DNA of 64,000 nucleotides from Rhypophila decipiens (lineage: Eukaryota; Ascomycota; Sordariomycetes; Sordariales; Naviculisporaceae): positions 1-64,000 of the forward strand of contig MU858118.1 in the NCBI GenBank assembly GCA_033297075.1, read 5' to 3'. The notes below the pieces were generated by a model, which worked only from the letters and a program-made list of their open reading frames with translations, made no database searches and was not told the DNA's origin. Within the stretch, counting starts at the first letter, position 1. The number at the start of each line of letters is the position of its first letter. The translations under genes and the position numbers were made by a program. Of this stretch, positions 56,236-64,000 are shown piece after piece.

Positions 56236-59200
56236 TCTGGGAAGTGACCCCCGAGATCAAGTGACTTTAGATATCACGAGATCGACGCCTCATTTGAAGG
56301 TCAGAAGGAAGAGCTGATCACTGTCAGTACTCAATACGGACACAGTGTACAATACGGTATTGTTATATACGGGATACGGGTCTTCAACGGGTGAGGCGGC
56401 AGGAACACGAGGCGAAGATCCGCCACTTGCCGAGTTGAATGCTGGAACTTTGGCAGGAGGAGCTCGTCCTCAGCCAAACCAACAATCGAACCTGCCGACC
56501 AAAATAGTACCGATTATTGGGAGTACAGTACCTAGAGGTAGTTCTAGCTGCTGAGTTACTTTCAAAGCTTCAGATCAAAGCTTCTGCTTGTGCTCTCACT
56601 TTCAGCGATGGTCTCCACTACAGTACGGTATCAGTATGGCCGTCATGTTAGTGCTAACCACACACCTCTGCCATCCTCCAGGTCCAAACATATCGACCTT
56701 CTCCTGCATATCTCATATCTTGCCGCAATCTCGAATCAAGTTGGCATCTCATATCTTGTTCGAGAAACAGCCTTGATTATATGGCCCAATATGCCAAACT
56801 GCCAACCAGCTGCAGCACGCAGACGGCTCGGCTTGCAATGGAAACAGCGGCTCAGTCCTGGCGTCTCGATTCGCAGGTATGCAGCTCGGTTCCATCCATC
56901 CATCTTTATCACGATTTTGATATCTCGAGCAACACGAGAGCCAAATATCTAGGCCGTCTCCTGCCGAGCCATATCGCTCCCAGTTATCCCGTCATCAAGA
57001 CAAGGTTGGCTGGCTATTTTCACGTCGACCTCCTCGTTGATAGCTCAAGGCCGGGTCTAGCCGGAAGGGCCTGATACCAACCCGTCATTCTACTCACCAT
57101 CACAGATCAACAATTCCATTGTCACAAACCATCACCAACCTCAATGTTGGAGTGTTGTCGGTCTCTTTTCCCCCGGTGCTCTCGAGGTAACGTCCGCCCA
57201 GTCTCGGATGTCATGAGAAACCTCGCTGCAGATAGCTATCCATATGAGCCATGCAATGCAAGTCACACACGAGCTGTGATAGATGGATCTCGCAACCCAA
57301 ATCTATCTTTCTGCAGCGCGCTACTGCATGTGATTTAAAGATCCGTATGAGACGTCAGAATTAAAGATCTGATGAGGTTTACTCGGCTATTCTGCCATAA
57401 GGTACTGTTGCTCTAGTGTGGTAGCCACCTTGGTGAGAAAGTTCATGTTGTATCGTTCAATGCGCCGCCAAGCCTTGTTTCATACAGACAGTACGAGCGT
57501 ATTGTTATGAGTGATGTTACCGTATCTGCTATCTGCCAAGACTTCTGCTCCCACCAGAATTAGGTTTGGTCCGTGTTCTTCCCGAGGACCACAGTCACGA
57601 CACCGGCCACGAACCGAGCACGGCTTCTTCTTGCTCTCTAACAACCAACTCACGGCGAAGCGACTGGATACCGAACCGACACGCCGGGAAGATATCGAGC
57701 GATGTCGGAAAAGAACACGACATGTCAAGATTTCTAGAATCCCGATTATTACACCTCAAATTAAGCCATGCACGACAAGCATTTCCTGATGGCCTTTCAT
57801 TGTCCAGATTGTCAGCTCCCAAGTTTCCGACTCACTTCTGCGAGTGGATTGGCTGGTCGATTTTATGAAGATGATCAGGAGTTGATTACCACCTTCCGAG
57901 CCATCTTGTCGGGTTTCCTACTTTCAAGACCATACAAGTCTCGAGATGGGTGTATCGTGTCTGCGGGTGTGTGCCATTTCAAGCTCATTTACCATATTAT
58001 TTACACACCTTTTGCTGACAGAACATGATGTATCATCAAATACTAGGCAGATAGGCGATGAAGCCATCCACCTGCGGCCGTTTTCTCTCATTGAAACACT
58101 ACTGGCCGTTGCAGCAGAGCTTGGATCACTCAGAGACCTTCCTGCTGGTGTTGTCCTGTCCGTCTGCGACACGGCACTCCTGCCACTCCACCATCGAAAG
58201 CCGAGTGCTCCCTTCTCCTGCCTCCAGAGCATCAAGAGCAAAATACCAGATTTCTCCCAGTCGGTATCTCGACTCTGACCTTGGCTGCCACCACCCATTC
58301 GTTGATGGTTACAATTTTCTAGCCAATCAGCTGCCATGGTCTCGGTCTTTCTCCAAAATGGAGGCCGAGGGGCGTCTGGCCAACAGCCAATGAGGCTCAA
58401 TAGCAGGGGTCCGAACCAGGACACCTTCCTCTCACCTTTTGCACTAGCATGGTATCGCTTTGGTGACATCCTCACAAATGATGGCCTACAGCTTACGATA
58501 GGCTGGTTGCCCAGGACCGCCCCCTCACCATCAGCAGTTTTTTACTTTGTTCCTGAACATCCAGTTCCACTGCCGTTGGCGTCGGTCCCCATTCATGGTT
58601 CCACCGCTTTTGTTGCTCGGCCCAGAGCTCCTCCCCCAACACCAGACCCAAGCCTCGATCGTGCTGGGTTGGGTGGTCCCGAGGCGATGGGATCTTGGTT
58701 ATGTCCTCATCTCTCAGAAACCGTACCCCTTGACAACGCGTTACAAGTTGCCCAGAAGGGGAACTCTTGCATCTCGGTGCGACAAATCGTCATCCAGAGA
58801 CCCAGTTCTCCAGCATGTCACGTTTCCATACGGGATCGCGGGCCACCCAGGAGTGCCTCGAAGATCGTCTTCCCCACGGCTGACCTTGTCGAGACACCTC
58901 CCCGGCTATGGCAGCATGCATGGGATCCTCTTTGGTCACTATACAACCAAAGCTCGCGCAATGCGCAGGTTGTCCAAAAAACCAGAACGGTCTAGTCTTC
59001 CCTCCAAGAGGAGGGGAAGGTGGACTCGATCTGACGACAAAAATGGCTGGACCCTGCCCTCCAGCCACTTAGAAACGTCAGACGGGACGAAGGCTCTTCT
59101 TTTCCAGGCGCGACTATCTGTTTCATGTTCAGAGCTTGTGGGCTCGTCGATGACGGCTTTTTTTGGACCCATCCAGACTGATATTCGCGAGGGTGGGTGA

Positions 59201-61859
59201 CGGCACACTAATTTCACGACCTGCAATGTCAGTCCCTTTGTAATGAGACCGGCTGGTCTTGTCATGGTGCGGATTATGAAGTGCTTTTATGCGTGTCTCC
59301 ATTCATCTTATTTCTCATCAGAGATATTTCCCGCTTCGACGACGGTGATGGCTTCTACTGGTAGAGCCGTGGTGCTGGAAACTTGGAGTATAATCTTACA
59401 AATGCCGAGTGGCGTTTTTAGATGTTCCATCATCGTCGTCCTCGTGGCTCCCACGAGAACTGGGAGATTTGCTACATACCCACCACCATGATGATGGTGT
59501 AGGTAAATCTCTGCTTGCGTTTATTAGATGATATCAACCATATGCACGAGGGGAGCCGGGTCGTTTGTCAGGAAGCCTGGCCGGGCTCCGCGACTGGACT
59601 CGAGTTTGGTCTGTTTAATCTCGACGCGCATCAAAAGCTGCATGTTACGGCTGACAGGATGGTTAACTGACTATCAGCAGAGGAAGGCCCTTTGGGACAC
59701 ACCCTGGAGACCAGGTTACGAGGACCAAAGGGCTTTTTGGCACTTGGATGTCAACACTATCCTTTTCAGATTGTGAGTTATTACTTGTCTCCGATGTTGC
59801 TATCAAGATCCCGTCTTGGCAAGGTTGGTTTAATATCGAGAGTCCCAGATGTCAGACCGGGGCCTCGACTAGGATTTCCGGTCTTCGGCCCCTGTCTGGG
59901 TAAGGAAAGATATGGCTGCTCTACCCACACCTGGGAGTCTACTGCTCAGTAGGGAAACCATTGTCAGTGGTGTGGCGTTTTATTTACTTTTTCTGCTCCC
60001 CAGCTTCAGTTTCATGAAACTTGAGGCGCAAGCTGTGTTTTCCTGGGGTATTGCATAGGCATTCCTCGACAGATTTGAGGATGTGCACATGATGGAGATA
60101 TTTCCGCTTTGGGAACGTGCTCATGATTGACCTTCGGAGACCCCTCTAATTTTGCGGTGAAGACAGTCGGTACGAGTACGAGTATCATACCCGTTCATAC
60201 CAATCCCGATAGCGTACTGGATATGGCATCCACTAACCTGCATAGGCGGGTGGCGCTGCACTGGCACTTTCTGCATATTTCAGCTCCGGCTGCAGGCAAA
60301 CTGACCCAACCTTTGCAATCCATTCGCCTGATGGTCGTTTGGATTTTTTCTGTCATTCAGCATTGTGCATATGCATGTCCCAGCACAGCCTGCTGAACGG
60401 AGCCGTTCCAAGGCCCAAAGGACACTTTCTGGGTCGTGCCCCGTCTCCAATCTGTCGGCGACAACGGACGACTCACAGACTTCTCTTGATACTGTACATG
60501 CACTACACCTACGGTATGCGGCGCATAGGACTGCTACCCCTCCCTGACCTTCCTGTCGCTTGACTGTCTTCTTCCTGCTACCGAGGGCGGATGCGCATTG
60601 CCAGGCGGCTGTTCCTGCTGCGATTTCGCACGTTACCATGAGCATCTGGTTCTGAAACTAAACTCCGATGCTGACGATGCTTGATATTGCCCGGTAGGCA
60701 CCATAATACCTACCTTATCTACCTGAAAATCTAGTGTAGGCCGCATAGTTATGGAAGGAAGGTGTGGAGCGTAAAATGCTTACCGGTACATTACGCCACG
60801 AGCTTTTCTATACACACCCTTTGCTACGGATACGTACTCATATCCGTACTTGTTAGCTCTTTCCCTTTTTGGACGCCTTTCCACTTCTAGACCAGCAATC
60901 GACCTCTTTATGGGGCTGTTTAGCTTCCAGGTCCCTCTTTCCGGCGGGCATCCTCAACCGATGCAGCAACGGACCAGTCTTCTGGCGCTGATCAAAAATC
61001 TCTTCGACTCCTTTCATACATCTTTTTCTGTCTGGCCACGCAATCTGTGGATACAGAGCCTCGATGGCATTGGGTAACGATGGAGCGAATATGCACATCC
61101 TGAGCAAAGCAGGGAAACATGTTTAGTGTAGGCGAATGACTAACACAGGGATCTTCAAGAAGCAAGAAACCCGGAATAGAAACAAGTGTGGCTGGTTCTA
61201 GGTACGTACCTCGACCAACACCACGAAACGACACTGCCTGGCAGGACGAAGACTATGCAGATGCAGACAGACGCAGAGCGCTACCAAACAAACGGCTTTC
61301 TGTCTGGATTTCGACCCACAAACCCGAGGGAAAAGAGAGAAACCAAGACCGACAGAGTGCAGCACGGGAAACCCGCCGCCGCCTTGCCAGCTACGTAGGT
61401 CTATCACTATAGACTATCGCACGCATATTTGCTCATTGACTCACCGACTACCTCGCTTGGGAGGAAGCCCGACCTCTTTGCATGACCGCCAGCTACCCAC
61501 TACGTATCCATCAATACCTGAAGGCAATATTGCGGCCAGGTTCGAGTTTTTTTCTCTTTTCCAGCCAAACATGAAGACAGGGAAAGATAACGGGCCTCGC
61601 TGTGGGACTGCACCGCAGCAAGCACCAGCACTACGGTAGGTAACGACAAGCCGTAAAATCACCTTGGCCTACTGCAACACTGCAGCCGGGTATGTACCAT
61701 CTGGACTTTTGCTGTCTTGCCTCTGCCATGATTCTGATGGACAGGGGGAGGGAGAGGGGGTGTATTGTTTGTATGTACGGATACTGTACGGGACTTACGC
61801 CGTGGACAGTGGGGTGTGTGCCAAGGCTCAGAGTACGTACCACTTAGAGCCTATTCCGA

Positions 61860-62302
61860 CACCTCCCTCTCCGCTCCACGCCTCCCTCCCTTTCCGCTTT
61901 CCCCTCCCCCGTCGATGCACATGCCCGTCCCATGCTCTACTACCGGTCGATAGGTCGAGGGCTTCAGGGGACAGGGATGTGGACTGGGCCGGGACAGTGG
62001 CCGGCTCAAGTATAACACCCCACCGCACTTCGCTCCGGCTGGTACGAGCCATCTCACGCTTTCTCACCCTCCTTCTTCATCCTCACGAGGGCCTCTTTCA
62101 CCCTTCTCTTCTTCTCATTTGCGGTTGCTGGCGTGCGCACTACTTCCCTTGTCTTGGGACCGCCTCGCTCCGTCACCTTGCTCACCTTGTTTGTTCTTAT
62201 TATTCGTTTCCCTTCCCATCGATATCACAAATACCTGACCCCACCGCCTTTTGCTTCCCACTCTTGCCAGTTGTTGTTACCTCATAGTCTCACACAGTCA
62301 TA
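61860..62302 (+). promoter_or_regulatory. Pyrimidine-rich leader of the 62303 gene
   Basis: Long C/T runs (61860-61915, 62063-62120, 62205-62270) precede ATG 62303, as is common in 5' leaders of highly expressed or developmental fungal genes. A frame that is open up to 62287 is produced by this composition. The ATG context is TCATAATGCC. Confidence 0.45.
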
Positions 62303-63319
62303 ATGCCTCCTCAACTATTACCAGCCTCGGCCGCTGCCTTTGCGCCTCGGGCCTCATCCGTCAACGTCGTGCTGGGCTCCAAGGTCGAGCCATGGCTTAC
62401 TCAGACTCTCAAGCGCATCAACCGGGTCAAGAGACCCCTCAACAGCGTACCGCAGCACCAAAGATGTCTGACCGAGACCTTGTCCTCACCCAACGCGATA
62501 TGGAACCTCGCATCGCTGATGCTCCCCAAGGCGCCCGAGTCCGAGCTCAGGAAAGACTCCAACCCGCTGATCGAGGCCATCTTCAACTACCAGCTCCTCC
62601 ACCTTGAGGCTTACATTGTGCATGTCGACATGGTGCTCAGGAACGAGGTCGCCTACAAGCTAACACCCGACACCATCGAGTCGCTGGTCGAGTATCACAA
62701 GGACATCCACTGCGTCAACGCCAAGGCAAACACCTACGACTGGTCCGAGAAGGAACAACAGTGCAAGAAGCTTCACGAGGAGTTTGTACAGGCCATCAAC
62801 AAGTTTGTGTTTACGACCCATGTTTTGGCGCTCGAGGGACTGGAAGAGGATGGTGTTGGAGAACTGCTTAGTGGCAAGAGCGAGGACGTCAAGAACAGCG
62901 TAATGGCCCTCATCAAGCCTTTGCTCCCGCCGCCGCCAAGGATTGTCGATGTGGTGCGCCAGCCCCCATTACTGCCCAGCTCACCGGCCAACGCCAGCAT
63001 GTGGTCGCAACCACCCACGCCATCATCCATGGCGGCTCACGTCGACACATGGAGGGTGCTACCGTCGAGCCCGAGCGTCACGTCGACCTCGGCCGACTCG
63101 ACTGGTTCGATCTGGACATATGACACCCAGCTACCGTCACCCACGCCGTCCTACAGCCAGCCGTACTCCTCGGCCGGCCTGTTTTACAGCACCCCGCTAG
63201 TTTCGGCGCCGATGCCTCATCTTCCGCTGCCCAGCGTGCTTGCGTCGCAATGTGGTGTGTCAGTCGGCTATAACTCGTTTGGCTGGGATCGGTACCACGA
63301 GTACACGACCTCGGTGTGA
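62303..63319 (+). CDS. Uncharacterised protein, helical N-half and Pro/Ser-rich C-half
   Basis: Single exon, 338 aa. Residues 20-205 look like a folded alpha-helical domain (VEPWLTQTLKRINRVKRPL, ELRKDSNPLIEAIFNYQLLH, EYHKDIHCVNAKANTYDW, EFVQAINKFVFTTHVLALEG). After LLPPPPRIVDVVRQPP the protein turns Pro/Ser/Thr-rich with many aromatic residues (SMWSQPPTPSSM, WTYDTQLPSPTPSYSQPYSS) and ends YHEYTTSV, a composition seen in activation domains. No DNA-binding motif is visible. I do not recognise the family. The long gene-poor upstream region is typical of regulated genes. Confidence 0.75.
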   Translation: MPPQLLPASAAAFAPRASSVNVVLGSKVEPWLTQTLKRINRVKRPLNSVPQHQRCLTETLSSPNAIWNLASLMLPKAPESELRKDSNPLIEAIFNYQLLHLEAYIVHVDMVLRNEVAYKLTPDTIESLVEYHKDIHCVNAKANTYDWSEKEQQCKKLHEEFVQAINKFVFTTHVLALEGLEEDGVGELLSGKSEDVKNSVMALIKPLLPPPPRIVDVVRQPPLLPSSPANASMWSQPPTPSSMAAHVDTWRVLPSSPSVTSTSADSTGSIWTYDTQLPSPTPSYSQPYSSAGLFYSTPLVSAPMPHLPLPSVLASQCGVSVGYNSFGWDRYHEYTTSV

Positions 63320-64000
63320 CTACCACGGGCGTCCACAAAGACCAGTTATCCGACGGTGACAACCTCTTGACGAGCCTTGCCGTTTGTGTAAGAGTCCCTA
63401 TCGAAGCATATCGCATGTTTCGACACGACAATAAGGGCAAAGCCATTCACGCACAGTCTCAGCATTCAAAAACCAGGCATTTCGGCGTTTAGCATGGGGG
63501 TGGCATGGAGCGACATTTCGAAGCAACCGCATTCTTGGGATCCGCATATAATCCTTTTTTCTTTCCTCGGATTTCCTTTGTCATTTCCATATGGTTATCT
63601 AGCGAGCGTTGCCTTTTTTGCTTTTGCTTTCCGGATTTGTTCGGATTTTACCACCGCGAGCTCGGTCGACAGCCTTTCCATTTTCTACCTCATTGTGACT
63701 GTGTCCTGGGGCGGGTATATCTGATTTGCATTTACAGTTGGAACCGGTCTGGAAATACAGGCGGCCTTTTTCTTTTTCTTTTCTTTTCTTTTTATAAGAG
63801 GAAACGCAGCAATGCAAACTCCCGCTCGGCAGAGACCGAGACAGAAATCCATTTTCCTTGGTTGGATCAGGGGGTCGTTTTCCCCCTTTTTGGACTGTGG
63901 CATTTCAAAGAGACTGGTTAGCTCTTAAAAGATACCCCTCACTTCCCTTCCCCTACCTTTTCCCAGTCACGGAGTCTATGGTGGACCTGGGACAGCATTC
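63320..64000. other. 3' flank at the right edge
   Basis: No gene is supported. A T/C-rich tract with TTTTCTTTTCTTTTCTTTTT lies near 63771-63793. Confidence 0.5.

Larger units (their letters stand above)
54348..62302. other. Gene-poor stretch of about 8 kb
   Basis: Apart from one weak candidate (55393-56235) I can support no gene. Many frames of 70-220 codons overlap on both strands between 57.9 and 59.3 kb, a sign of low stop density, not coding. I found no transposase, reverse transcriptase or terminal repeats. Repeats here include 54498-54546 and spaced TACGGATA/TATCCGTA words near 60828. The last 500 bp is pyrimidine-rich and probably the leader of the gene at 62303. Confidence 0.55.

Noticed and set aside
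58336..59200. Two overlapping plus-strand frames of about 218 codons, plus minus-strand frames
   Set aside because: Long frames in several readings at once point to low stop-codon density. No motif in any.
61664..62287. 207-codon frame just upstream of the gene at 62303
   Set aside because: Composition is driven by pyrimidine-rich leader sequence and it overlaps frames on the other strand. More likely 5' UTR.

Overview
The window looks like a piece of a filamentous ascomycete genome (Pezizomycotina, most likely a Sordariomycete; this placement is inferred). The genes are monocistronic, lie on both strands and are broken by short introns, mostly 45-220 bp, with GT...AG ends and CTAAC-like branch sites. 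The gene set is eukaryotic housekeeping: haspin, Yaf9, Syf2, eIF5, Tim23, Coq11, dephospho-CoA kinase, an Ark/Prk-type kinase and a THADA/Trm732 protein.

Layout. 1-1.9 kb has no supported gene. 1.9-6.0 kb holds a haspin kinase and a CCDC47-like ER protein transcribed divergently. 6.4-8.7 kb is an unusual island. Two arrays of one 22-bp minisatellite, in opposite orientation, bracket an ECM15/UPF0045-like gene and a small Cys/His-motif gene. An intron-containing tRNA-Leu(CAA) lies just outside the island. 9.7-19.7 kb holds a disordered protein, an ARFRP1/Arl3 GTPase, Yaf9, Coq11, Syf2 and a class I methyltransferase with an apparent frameshift. 20.1-24 kb has a poly-Ser/poly-Gln protein and eIF5. 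26.2-31 kb has a cytochrome P450, an 81-aa Cys-rich protein, a third copy of the minisatellite and a DUF1749 alpha/beta hydrolase. 32.2-48.2 kb has the Ark/Prk kinase, three proteins of unknown function, dephospho-CoA kinase and Tim23. 49-54.3 kb is a nine-exon THADA/Trm732 gene whose splice phases all close. 54.3-62.3 kb is about 8 kb with no convincing gene, ending in a pyrimidine-rich leader before an orphan 338-aa protein.

The genes form no single pathway. The P450 has no obvious biosynthetic partners here. Several neighbours are divergent pairs with 0.45-0.8 kb between start codons (haspin/CCDC47, Yaf9/Coq11, methyltransferase/poly-Ser protein, Tim23/THADA), so they may share promoters. 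Exon joins were derived by eye from splice consensus plus reading-frame continuity. Family names rest on recognised motifs, with no database search. The most unusual structure is the minisatellite-bracketed island beside the tRNA gene.
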